From: Pedobacter rhizosphaerae
GTDB taxonomy: Bacteria > Bacteroidota > Bacteroidia > Sphingobacteriales > Sphingobacteriaceae
DNA length: 38,364 nt
Reading direction: 5' to 3'
Assembly (NCBI RefSeq): GCF_900111155.1
Contig: NZ_FOGG01000043.1
Span: 2,085-40,448, forward strand
In this document: positions 1 to 7,670 of the stretch, piece by piece
Layout of the letters: every line of letters starts with the position of its first letter
Numbering within the stretch: position 1 is the first letter of the stretch
Notes under the pieces: model-generated
What the model was told of the DNA's origin: nothing
What the model saw: the letters and a program-made list of their open reading frames with translations, nothing else
The model's database searches: none
Position numbers and translations under genes: made by a program

Positions 1-104
1 GGACTGATGTAATATGGACGCTAGATAACCGCCAGACATTCCATTTCCATACCTCCATTTTCCATATGAAAGAAGAATGGATGATGGACTTAGCTATTCT
101 TTAT

Positions 105-464
105 TTAAACCACCAGGCGATACAAACAATCGCTGATCATGTGATTTAATTTAAACATGGTGAAAGTTCCCTGAAGCAGGCTTTTTAGGGCAACAATTTC
201 TAGTGCACTTAAAAGATAGATGTGCTCACAACCGTTAAAGGTAACCAGTTCAAAATCTGCACGGTGTGTGTTTAAAAGTAATTCTTCGATATCGATAGCT
301 TCAACAGCCTTTTTGAGCTTTTGAAGTGAAAGGCAATTGTATCTTGCAAACTTTCCTCCAAAATCAACATAAAAGCAGTTCAGCTTATCTGATTGATAAA
401 CAGCTCCATGAGTATTTGAGAATACGTTAATTAACTCGTTCAGATCAACACATGCTTTTTCCAT
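105..464 (-). CDS. Conserved hypothetical protein, 119 aa
   Basis: A small soluble-looking protein of 119 residues with no signal peptide and no membrane segment. Distinctive stretches are FYVDFGGKFARYN in the first third and TFNGCEHIYLLSA in the middle. I recall similar small proteins as a DUF6686-like family in Bacteroidota but cannot confirm it. The open frame extends three codons upstream to a TTG at 473, but the ATG at 464 is the better start. It is separated from the AraC gene by about 130 bases on the same strand, so the two could be cotranscribed. Function is unknown. Confidence 0.65.
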   Translation of the reverse strand: MEKACVDLNELINVFSNTHGAVYQSDKLNCFYVDFGGKFARYNCLSLQKLKKAVEAIDIEELLLNTHRADFELVTFNGCEHIYLLSALEIVALKSLLQGTFTMFKLNHMISDCLYRLVV

Positions 465-597
465 CGATTGCAAAAATTGGCATTATTTAGATTAAATACA
501 AATAAAAATGAAAATAAATTTCAATATCTAATCTGTTGAGGCTGAGAAGGTCATAGCAATATTTTACTTTGACAATGCAACTACATCATTTATTTTA

Positions 598-1506
598 TTA
601 AAAACTGGATGTTCGGGCAATATTGTGCGCCAGGCGATAAGCGGAAGGAGAGGTGCCGGTATATTTCTTGAAATACTTTCCAAAGAAGGATGAATTGCTA
701 AAACTCAATAATTCAGCCACTTCAGATACATTGAGGATGTGTCCGGTAAGCAATACTTTAGCTTCTCTGATCACCATTTCGTCTATCAGTTCTCCTGCTG
801 TTTTTCCCGTCACCTGTTTTACCACCTGCGATAGATGCCTGGGGGTAATGTACAGCGCACTGGCATAATACTGAACCTTTTTCTCGTTTTTGAAATGGTC
901 TGCCAACAGATTGAGAAACCTGCTGGTTAATTCCGCTTTGCGATCGTGCTTAATAGGGCTGAAGTTTCTTCTTTTGTTGTTAATTAAGAATAAATCGTAC
1001 AACACTTCAAGAAAGCTATTCCTAATCACCTCATTGAGTAATGGTGTATCGGCAGGTAGTTTAAGTCGTTTTTGTAATTTTTGTGCATTGTGTAGTATGT
1101 CGGTGTATTCTTCCTTGGTTAAGGAAAATTTATGGCTAGAGTTAGATTGAAATAATCGATAACTCTCGGCATTACTTAAAAATATACCCTGATTTTTTAA
1201 ATAGTTCTTTTTAAAAACTATCTTGATAAAAGACGCGTCCGTTAGTTCACTTACTTCATAAATTGCTCCGGGAAATAAGAAGGCCAGGTCTTTTTCTTTA
1301 AATGTTTCCGGACTAAAATTGGTGGTTAAATTAATCTTACCCTTAATTATAATGATCAGTACATAGGCATTAGAACGAAAAGGCTGACGGGTACAAAAGT
1401 TTGAACTCGAACTGTCATGTTTAGAAATGAAAATATCTTCGTCAGGCTCGGTTTTCTCTATAGCATCCTTAATGCTTTTTCTATTGTTAAGAAGATGTTG
1501 TTCCAT
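598..1506 (-). CDS. AraC-family transcriptional regulator
   Basis: A 302-residue protein with the layout of an AraC/XylS activator. The N-terminal part (about 1-170) has a cupin-like pattern of short beta segments, including YVLIIIIKGKINL and AFLFPGAIYEV, and would be the sensing domain. The C-terminal 100 residues form the double helix-turn-helix. The first recognition helix lies in YYASALYITPRHLSQVVK, and the second motif lies in VAELLSFSNSSFFGKYFKKY, followed by the signature GTSPSAYR. It starts at ATG 1506. It is transcribed divergently from the sphingolipid operon that begins at 2095, so it is a candidate regulator of that operon. That link rests only on position. A TAATTTTG -7-like box lies on the minus strand at 1650-1643. 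Confidence 0.9.
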   Translation of the reverse strand: MEQHLLNNRKSIKDAIEKTEPDEDIFISKHDSSSSNFCTRQPFRSNAYVLIIIIKGKINLTTNFSPETFKEKDLAFLFPGAIYEVSELTDASFIKIVFKKNYLKNQGIFLSNAESYRLFQSNSSHKFSLTKEEYTDILHNAQKLQKRLKLPADTPLLNEVIRNSFLEVLYDLFLINNKRRNFSPIKHDRKAELTSRFLNLLADHFKNEKKVQYYASALYITPRHLSQVVKQVTGKTAGELIDEMVIREAKVLLTGHILNVSEVAELLSFSNSSFFGKYFKKYTGTSPSAYRLAHNIARTSSF

Positions 1507-2094
1507 AAAATTTCGAAGAATTCTTTACATTAATTTAATGAGGCATTGGTCAAAAAGTCATCTGTTTTTAGTCTAAATGGTAAAATCACACCTAATACAT
1601 CCAATATAGAACAATGGGTGCTGCTGATTTCCTGACAGAAAACAAAATTAACAAAGCAAATAAATCCTCCTTCAAAAAAAATACAAAATGACCTGTTTTT
1701 GATAGCTACATTAAAAATGTATATTAATATGTATCACATATCTTTTTGGAAATTAAGTTTTTGTGTTTATATTAAGCTTTATTAATGCCGCGAAAACCAA
1801 TACTGAATTCGGTATATTGTTTTATTTACCAAGATAGAAAAATAGTCAGATAGTCAAATGGTCAACTCATCTAAATGTCACATTTTTTCAATACACCTTT
1901 TTGACCAATATTTACTACATTTGAACCTTTTTTTAAGCTTAAAGTGGCGTTAAAATTGTATAATCAAATTGTTTAGCCAATGTTATAGAAATTAGCATGG
2001 TTTTTGACGATGAGGAATCTGGTGTATATCAAGAGAAAAGCTAAGTTTTTCTCGATAACATATTTAACTAATATTGCTGAATAAAAGCATAAAT
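1507..2094. promoter_or_regulatory. Divergent intergenic region between araC gene and sphingolipid operon
   Basis: This is 588 bases of AT-rich DNA with no convincing gene. It must hold the promoters for both the AraC gene (minus) and the operon (plus). On the plus strand TACATTTG at 1916-1923 matches the Bacteroidota -7 consensus TAnnTTTG. The nearest TTTG (1900-1903) is only 12 nt upstream, so a standard -33 box is missing. If used, the spt leader would be about 160 nt. On the minus strand TAATTTTG at 1650-1643 has a TTTG at 1676-1673, 22 nt upstream. Both assignments are weak. Confidence 0.35.
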
Positions 2095-3300
2095 ATGCGT
2101 AAAAAATTACAAGATAGAATTGCTTCATTTAAGGATGCATCAATTATAAAGGAGCAAGGATTGTATCCTTATTTTAGATCAATTGAATCTGCTCAGGATA
2201 CTGAGGTTGTGATCAACGGAAAGAATGTTCTCATGTTCGGTTCTAATTCCTACCTGGGTCTAACCAATCATCCCAAAATTAAGGAAGCGGCGCAAGCTGC
2301 TATAGAGAAATACGGAACTGGCTGTGCTGGTTCGCGGTTTTTGAATGGTACATTGGATATCCATTTGGAACTCGAAAGCCGGTTAGCCAGTTATGTAGGT
2401 AAAGAGGCTGCGGTTCTTTTTAGTACTGGTTTTCAGGTAAACTTAGGGGTGATTTCGTGTTTGCTAGATAGGAATGATTACCTGGTACTTGATGAGTATG
2501 ATCACGCTTCAATTATAGATGGAAGCCGTTTGTCGTTCTCCAGAACCATAAAATACGCCCATAATGATATGGATGATCTGCGTAAGAAACTAAGCAGATT
2601 GCCAGAAGATGCGGCAAAATTAATTGTATCTGACGGGATCTTTAGTATGGAAGGCGATTTGGTTAATCTTCCGGAAATGGTCAAAATTGCTGATGAATTT
2701 GGAGCAAACATTATGATGGATGATGCCCACAGTTTGGGGGTAATCGGTTTTAATGGCTCAGGAACTGCCTCGCACTTCAATTTAAACGATGATGTAGACC
2801 TAATTATGGGGACCTTCAGTAAGTCACTGGCTTCATTAGGAGGTTTTATCGCAGGTAATGCAGAAACGGTAGAGTATATCAAACATAGAGCACGTTCATT
2901 AATGTTCAGTGCAAGTATGCCGCCTTCGGCTGTAGCCAGTGTTATTGCTGCTTTAGATATCATTGAGTCTGAGCCAGAACGTATCGATAAGCTTTGGGCG
3001 AATACAGAATATGCTAAAAAATTATTAGTGGAATCGGGTTTCGATATCGGTAATACGCATAGCCCTATCATCCCGGTTTACATCAGAGACAATACCAAAA
3101 CTTTTATCATTACCAATATCCTTCAGCAGAATGGGGTATTTGTAAACCCTGTTGTGTCGCCAGCAGTCCCTTCTGATTCCTCATTAATCAGGTTCTCATT
3201 AATGGCTACACATAGTTTTGAACAAATTGAAACGGCTATTGATAAATTAACAGTCGCTTTTAAGGCTGCGGATGTAAGTTTAGTTGGCACACAATCATGA
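2095..3300 (+). CDS. spt: Serine palmitoyltransferase (first enzyme of sphingolipid synthesis)
   Basis: A PLP-dependent alpha-oxoamine synthase of 401 residues. It condenses serine with a long-chain acyl thioester to 3-ketosphinganine in the cytoplasm. Visible family features are the DEYDHASIIDG segment with the ring-stacking His137, DDAHSLGV with Asp209 and His212, and GTFSKSLASLGG with Lys243 as the Schiff-base lysine. The C-terminal NPVVSPAVP and LIRFSLMATH stretches closely resemble Sphingobacterium serine palmitoyltransferase as I remember it, and this separates it from biotin (BioF) or threonine (Kbl) relatives. The open frame extends to a TTG at 2074, but the ATG at 2095 gives a family-typical N-terminus. 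Its stop overlaps the next start (ATGA), so the two are probably translationally coupled. Confidence 0.95.
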   Translation: MRKKLQDRIASFKDASIIKEQGLYPYFRSIESAQDTEVVINGKNVLMFGSNSYLGLTNHPKIKEAAQAAIEKYGTGCAGSRFLNGTLDIHLELESRLASYVGKEAAVLFSTGFQVNLGVISCLLDRNDYLVLDEYDHASIIDGSRLSFSRTIKYAHNDMDDLRKKLSRLPEDAAKLIVSDGIFSMEGDLVNLPEMVKIADEFGANIMMDDAHSLGVIGFNGSGTASHFNLNDDVDLIMGTFSKSLASLGGFIAGNAETVEYIKHRARSLMFSASMPPSAVASVIAALDIIESEPERIDKLWANTEYAKKLLVESGFDIGNTHSPIIPVYIRDNTKTFIITNILQQNGVFVNPVVSPAVPSDSSLIRFSLMATHSFEQIETAIDKLTVAFKAADVSLVGTQS

Positions 3301-4418
3301 AAAAAGTAATAGCTGTTGCTACTAAGAAGGAATTCAACTCGTTCATTGATTTTCCACATGATTTGTATGCTCAAGATCCGAACTATGTTCCTGAATTATT
3401 TATAGCGCAGCGCGATTTGCTTACGCCTGGTCATCATCCTTTTTTCGAACACTCTGAAATACAGCTCTTTTTGGCGTACGATGGAGATCAGATTGTAGGA
3501 AGGATAGCAGCAATCAATAATACCAATCATAATAAGGTATACGAAGCTAAAGATGGTTTTTTTGGTTTCTTTGATACCATTGATGATCTGGAGGTAGCCA
3601 CAATGCTCGTAAATGCTGCACAAGGTTGGTTAGAAGCAAAGGGAATGAACCGCATTATGGGGCCGGTTAACTTTTCTACCAACGAAGTTTGTGGCTTATT
3701 GATAGAAGGCTTTGACGGTCCGCCGGTGGCCATGATGCCATACAACAAACCTTATTATCTGCCTTTGCTAGATAAGATTGGTTTTCAAAAGAACGTGGAT
3801 TTAAGAGCCTATCGTTACACCGCAGGTACTTACAGTGATCGTTCAGTGAAACTGATCGATAGGATAGAGGAGCGTTTGCAAAGGAATAATATTGTTTTAC
3901 GCACCATTAACCTAAAGAAATTTAAGGAAGAATGTAATGCTATCCGTGAAGTGTATAATAAGGCCTGGGATAAAAACCTGGGTTTTGTACCCATGACCGA
4001 TAAGGAATTCGATTATACGGCAAAAGACTTGAAAATGATCCTTGATCCGGATTTTTGCATCATTGCTGAGCAGGAAGGTAAAATAGTAGGGTTCGCACTG
4101 GCCATACCGGATATCAATCAGATCTTGATTAAAATAAAACGTGGACGTTTATTCCCAACTGGATTAATCAAACTACTTCTCAATAAGAAAAAGATTAATG
4201 GAATCAGAATTTTATTGCTGGGTGTAATTGATGGTTATCGCAAAATGGGAATTGAGGCCTGCTTATACGGTAGAATCATTAGGGCTTTCGAAGCTAAAAA
4301 TATGAAGTATGCTGAAGCAAGCTGGACACTTGATCACAACGAAATGATCAATAAACCAATAGAAGATATTGGCGGAAAACTTTATCGGAAATATAGAATT
4401 CTCGAAAAAACGATCTAA
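3297..4418 (+). CDS. bcerS: GNAT-fold bacterial ceramide synthase homologue
   Basis: A 373-residue protein with two GNAT-like halves. The N-terminal half carries FLAYDGDQIVGRIAAINN and MGPVNFSTNEVCGLLIEG. The C-terminal half carries NKAWDKNLGFVPMT, CIIAEQEGKIVGFALAIPD and LLGVIDGYRKMGIEACLY. This arrangement matches the GNAT-type bacterial ceramide synthase described in Caulobacter, which N-acylates the sphingoid base and is unrelated to eukaryotic ceramide synthases. The ATG overlaps the spt stop by 4 nt, and a reductase gene follows, which supports the same pathway. It is probably cytoplasmic, with no signal peptide or clear membrane helix. Without the context it would be called only a GNAT acyltransferase; the specific substrate is inferred. 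Confidence 0.82.
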   Translation: MKKVIAVATKKEFNSFIDFPHDLYAQDPNYVPELFIAQRDLLTPGHHPFFEHSEIQLFLAYDGDQIVGRIAAINNTNHNKVYEAKDGFFGFFDTIDDLEVATMLVNAAQGWLEAKGMNRIMGPVNFSTNEVCGLLIEGFDGPPVAMMPYNKPYYLPLLDKIGFQKNVDLRAYRYTAGTYSDRSVKLIDRIEERLQRNNIVLRTINLKKFKEECNAIREVYNKAWDKNLGFVPMTDKEFDYTAKDLKMILDPDFCIIAEQEGKIVGFALAIPDINQILIKIKRGRLFPTGLIKLLLNKKKINGIRILLLGVIDGYRKMGIEACLYGRIIRAFEAKNMKYAEASWTLDHNEMINKPIEDIGGKLYRKYRILEKTI

Positions 4419-4495
4419 GATGTCGGGTTGCTTTGAAATGAGGATATTAATGAGCAACCACGTGATTTCGTGAACAGGAATACAAATTTAAGCAG

Positions 4496-5485
4496 ATGAA
4501 AAAAAGGGTATTAATTACTGGTGCGACTGGATTTGTGGGATACCATTTAATTAAAACTGCTTTGGAACACGATTTAGAGGTGTATGCCAATGTTCGTAGT
4601 TCTAGTGCGGTAGAACATCTGAAACACTTCGACATTAAATTTGTAGACCTGGATTTTAACTCTATATACCTTTTAAAGCGAGATATCGAAGAAAAGAAAT
4701 ACCATTATATTGTTCATGCCGCGGCAACCACAAAGGCACCAACGCTTCAGGAATATAACGAGATTAATGCAACATATACCCGAAATCTGGCGGTTGCATC
4801 TACCATATCAAGCCATAAAATAGAAAAATTTGTTTTCCTGAGCAGCTTGGCCGCGTTAGGTCCGCTAAACAATGAAAACGAAATTTTAACTGATCAGGCA
4901 GCTGCAAATCCGGTAACTAACTACGGTATCAGTAAGTCTCTTGCTGAAACGTATTTAAGTGAAATTGAAGATCTTCCATTGATCATTATTAGACCTACAG
5001 CGGTTTACGGGCCTAGAGAGAAGGATATTTTCATCCTCTTTAAAACCATCCGCTCCGGATTAGAGCTCTACATAGGAAGTGAAGCGCAGCAGCTCAGTTT
5101 TGTATATGTAAGTGATTTGGCAGAGTTGATTATAAAAACACTTAAATCAAATATCATCAACAAGAGCTATAATATTTCTGATGGACAGGTTTATGATCGA
5201 TTCGCATTGGCCTTATACGCCAGACAAGCATTAAACAAGAAAACATTCTCTTTTAATGTTCCGGTGCCAATTATAAAGGGATTAGCCTGGTGCATGGATG
5301 GAGCTTACAGCTTGTTTAAGAAAACACCTGCGCTTAATTTGGATAAGGTAAAAGAGTTAACCGCGCGTAACTGGGCCTGTAGTATAGATAACTTAAAAAG
5401 GGACTTCAATTATAGCCCAAAATACAATTTGGAGCAGGGAATTTCCGAAACCATTAAATGGTACAAAGACAATAATTGGTTATAA
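4496..5485 (+). CDS. cerR: NAD(P)-dependent epimerase/dehydratase-type ceramide reductase
   Basis: An extended short-chain dehydrogenase of 329 residues. The N-terminal Rossmann motif is VLITGATGFVGYHL (residues 5-18), and the catalytic YxxxK is in NYGISKSLAE. The segment IIIRPTAVYGPRE is typical of the epimerase subgroup. In Caulobacter a member of this family (CerR) reduces the 3-keto group after acylation to give ceramide. Its place directly after spt and the ceramide synthase homologue suggests the same step here. The 77-nt gap before it is the longest in the operon and holds no terminator I can see. A sugar-nucleotide epimerase is the alternative, but no sugar genes lie nearby. Confidence 0.8.
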   Translation: MKKRVLITGATGFVGYHLIKTALEHDLEVYANVRSSSAVEHLKHFDIKFVDLDFNSIYLLKRDIEEKKYHYIVHAAATTKAPTLQEYNEINATYTRNLAVASTISSHKIEKFVFLSSLAALGPLNNENEILTDQAAANPVTNYGISKSLAETYLSEIEDLPLIIIRPTAVYGPREKDIFILFKTIRSGLELYIGSEAQQLSFVYVSDLAELIIKTLKSNIINKSYNISDGQVYDRFALALYARQALNKKTFSFNVPVPIIKGLAWCMDGAYSLFKKTPALNLDKVKELTARNWACSIDNLKRDFNYSPKYNLEQGISETIKWYKDNNWL

Positions 5486-5509
5486 CAATAGATAGTAAAT
5501 TAAATAAAA

Positions 5510-6835
5510 ATGAAACAACAAGTAAAAGCAGCAGAAGGTAAGCTGGGTATATTAATGCCAGGACTGGGTGCAGTTGCCACAACCATGATTGCCGGTGTAG
5601 CAGCTATAAAAAAAGGTTTGTCAAAGCCAATTGGTTCATTAACACAAATGGGAACCATCCGCTTAGGAAAAAGAACCGAAAATAAAGAGCCTAAAATTAA
5701 AGATTTCGTTCCTTTAGCTAATCTGGAAGATATCGTTTTCGGTGGATGGGATGTTTATGAAGATAACGTTTATGAAGCTGCATTAAATGCAAGAGTATTA
5801 GACGCTAACTTATTACGTGATGTTCGTGAAGAATTGCAGGCCATTAAACCAATGAGAGCTGCTTTCGATAGAAACTACGTAAAAAATTTGGATGGTAAAT
5901 TCGTAAAAGAAGAAGAAAACCGTCACGAATTGGCTTTAGCAGTAATGGAAGATATCAAAAACTTTCAGGCTCAAAACAACTGCGATCGTATTGTTTTAGT
6001 ATGGTGTGGTTCTACAGAAATCTATTTCGAGCCTTCTGAAGTTCATGAATCGCTTGCAGCTTTTGAACAAGGATTAAAAGACAATGATGCTCGTATTGCA
6101 CCAAGTATGATCTATGCTTATGCAGCTTTGAAACTAGGTATTCCTTTCGCAAATGGTGCACCTAACCTAACTGTAGATATTCCAGCTTTAATTGAATTGG
6201 CTAAAGAAACCAATACCCCAATTGCAGGTAAGGATTTCAAAACAGGTCAAACTTTAATGAAAACTATTTTAGCGCCTGGATTAAGTGCACGTGCATTAGG
6301 TGTAAATGGTTGGTTTTCCGATAATATTTTAGGTAACAGAGATGGTTTGGTGTTAGATGATCCTGATAACTTCAAAACTAAGGAAGTATCTAAATTAGGT
6401 GTGTTGGAAGATATCTTTAAACCAGAGAAAAATCCTGATTTGTATGGGGATATGTACCACAAAATCCGTATCAACTATTATCCTCCTCACGGTGATAACA
6501 AGGAAAGTTGGGATAACATTGATATTTTCGGTTGGTTAGGTTACAAGATGCAGATCAAAATCAACTTCTTATGTCGCGATTCGATCTTAGCTGCACCAAT
6601 TGTTTTGGATTTAGCCTTATTTATCGATTTAGCTAAACGTGCAAACATGAGCGGTATTCAGGAGTGGTTATCATTCTATTTGAAATCTCCTCAAACTTTA
6701 CCTAATGTACCTGCAGAGAACGATATCTTTAAGCAGTTGATGAAATTACAGAATACTTTACGTCACATGATGGGTGAAGACCTGATAACACATTTAGGTT
6801 TAGATTACGAAGAAGAACCTGTAGAAAACGTATAG
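5510..6835 (+). CDS. ino1: Inositol-3-phosphate synthase
   Basis: A 441-residue NAD-dependent isomerase converting glucose 6-phosphate to inositol 3-phosphate. The Rossmann start is GILMPGLGAVATTMIAG (about 13-29). Further family stretches are LVWCGSTEIYFEP, FANGAPNLTVDIPAL, GKDFKTGQTLMKT, NILGNRDGLVLDDP and YKMQIKINFLCRDSILAAP, all of which line up with the eukaryotic and bacterial enzyme. It supplies inositol phosphate for the lipid headgroup made by the downstream genes. A homologue sits in the inositol-lipid cluster described in Bacteroides thetaiotaomicron. It starts 24 nt after cerR, and its TAG stop overlaps the next GTG start by one base. Codon use appears biased to frequent codons compared with neighbours, which hints at high expression. 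Confidence 0.93.
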   Translation: MKQQVKAAEGKLGILMPGLGAVATTMIAGVAAIKKGLSKPIGSLTQMGTIRLGKRTENKEPKIKDFVPLANLEDIVFGGWDVYEDNVYEAALNARVLDANLLRDVREELQAIKPMRAAFDRNYVKNLDGKFVKEEENRHELALAVMEDIKNFQAQNNCDRIVLVWCGSTEIYFEPSEVHESLAAFEQGLKDNDARIAPSMIYAYAALKLGIPFANGAPNLTVDIPALIELAKETNTPIAGKDFKTGQTLMKTILAPGLSARALGVNGWFSDNILGNRDGLVLDDPDNFKTKEVSKLGVLEDIFKPEKNPDLYGDMYHKIRINYYPPHGDNKESWDNIDIFGWLGYKMQIKINFLCRDSILAAPIVLDLALFIDLAKRANMSGIQEWLSFYLKSPQTLPNVPAENDIFKQLMKLQNTLRHMMGEDLITHLGLDYEEEPVENV

Positions 6836-7290
6836 TGCTTTTTCATAAAATCATATCAACCGGTCTGGGAATCGGATATATAGGCAAGGGTGCAGGAACG
6901 TACTCCGCAATCGCAACTTGCCTGTGCTGGTACTTTTTCCAGACTGGTTATATTTATCCTGGTATGATCGCCATATGGATTACTGTTTTTTTAACCATAC
7001 TGGGAGTCATCACTGCAAATAGGGTAGAAGAGATTTGGGGTAAGGATCACGGACGCGTGGTAATAGACGAAATAGCGGGCATGTGTATCACCTTGTTATT
7101 TGTTCCTTTAAGATGGGAATATGTAATTATAGGGTTAGTTCTCTTCAGGTTTTTTGACATTTTGAAGCCATTGTTTATCCGTCGATTGGAACAACTCCCG
7201 GGAGGTTGGGGGGTAATGGCCGATGATATATTAGCAGGAGTATATGCCAATTTGGTTCTTCAACTGGTAGTCATATTGAACTTATTTTAA
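6835..7290 (+). CDS. pgpA: PgpA-like phosphatase, probable phosphatidylinositol phosphate phosphatase
   Basis: A 151-residue integral membrane protein of the phosphatidylglycerophosphatase A family. Matching stretches are GIGYIGKGAGTYSAIATCL at the N-terminus, VVIDEIAGMCITLLFVP in the middle, and FRFFDILKPLFIRRLEQ followed by GGWGVMADDILAGVYANL at the end. The acidic residues of DEIAG and DDILAG are the expected metal ligands. E. coli PgpA dephosphorylates phosphatidylglycerol phosphate. In this operon, between inositol phosphate synthase and a CDP-alcohol phosphatidyltransferase, removal of phosphate from phosphatidylinositol phosphate is more likely. The start is GTG, sharing one base with the preceding TAG, so it depends on coupling. 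It could still serve phosphatidylglycerol synthesis. Confidence 0.85.
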   Translation: MLFHKIISTGLGIGYIGKGAGTYSAIATCLCWYFFQTGYIYPGMIAIWITVFLTILGVITANRVEEIWGKDHGRVVIDEIAGMCITLLFVPLRWEYVIIGLVLFRFFDILKPLFIRRLEQLPGGWGVMADDILAGVYANLVLQLVVILNLF

Positions 7291-7295
7291 TCAAT

Positions 7296-7670
7296 ATGTT
7301 TACTTATTTAAAGGCTCAGGCATCATCGATCTCCGCATCGATGTTAGATTTTTTGATCACCATTATTGGTGCAAGGTTTTTTGGCTGGTGGTACCTAGCC
7401 GCAAGCATTGCCGGTACCGTTTCTGGCGGAATATTAAATTTTTATATTAATAGAACGTGGGTCTTTGGTGCTACTTCTAAGAATATAAAATGGCAGGCAG
7501 TAAAGTACATCATGGTATGGTTGGGTAATTTATTACTCGTTACGCTTGGTGTTTACATTCTAACCCACTTTTTTCATCTCAATTATGTGCTCTCAAAGGT
7601 ATTGGTATCCCTTGTTTTGGGTACAACCTATAATTATATAATGCAAAAGCAGTTTATTTTCACTCGTTAA
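7296..7670 (+). CDS. GtrA-family membrane protein
   Basis: A 124-residue protein with four predicted membrane helices and the GtrA/DPMS3-like pattern: an N-terminal FLKAQ-type start (FTYLKAQASSISASMLDFL), GGILNFYINRTWVFG in the middle, and YNYIMQKQFIFTR at the C-terminus. The family includes proteins proposed to flip polyprenyl-linked sugars or assist lipid-linked glycosyl transfer. Here it starts 5 nt after the phosphatase gene and shares one base with the next ATG, so it belongs to the operon. A role in moving or organising inositol lipids is plausible but only inferred. Confidence 0.85.
   Translation: MFTYLKAQASSISASMLDFLITIIGARFFGWWYLAASIAGTVSGGILNFYINRTWVFGATSKNIKWQAVKYIMVWLGNLLLVTLGVYILTHFFHLNYVLSKVLVSLVLGTTYNYIMQKQFIFTR

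Noticed and set aside
2095..3300. BioF (8-amino-7-oxononanoate synthase) or Kbl in place of serine palmitoyltransferase
   Set aside because: The NPVVSPAVP and LIRFSLMATH segments and the ceramide-gene context fit serine palmitoyltransferase; no biotin or threonine genes are near.
3123..3374. Minus-strand open frames inside spt, bcerS, purL and other genes
   Set aside because: They are antisense shadows of strongly supported genes with no independent features.
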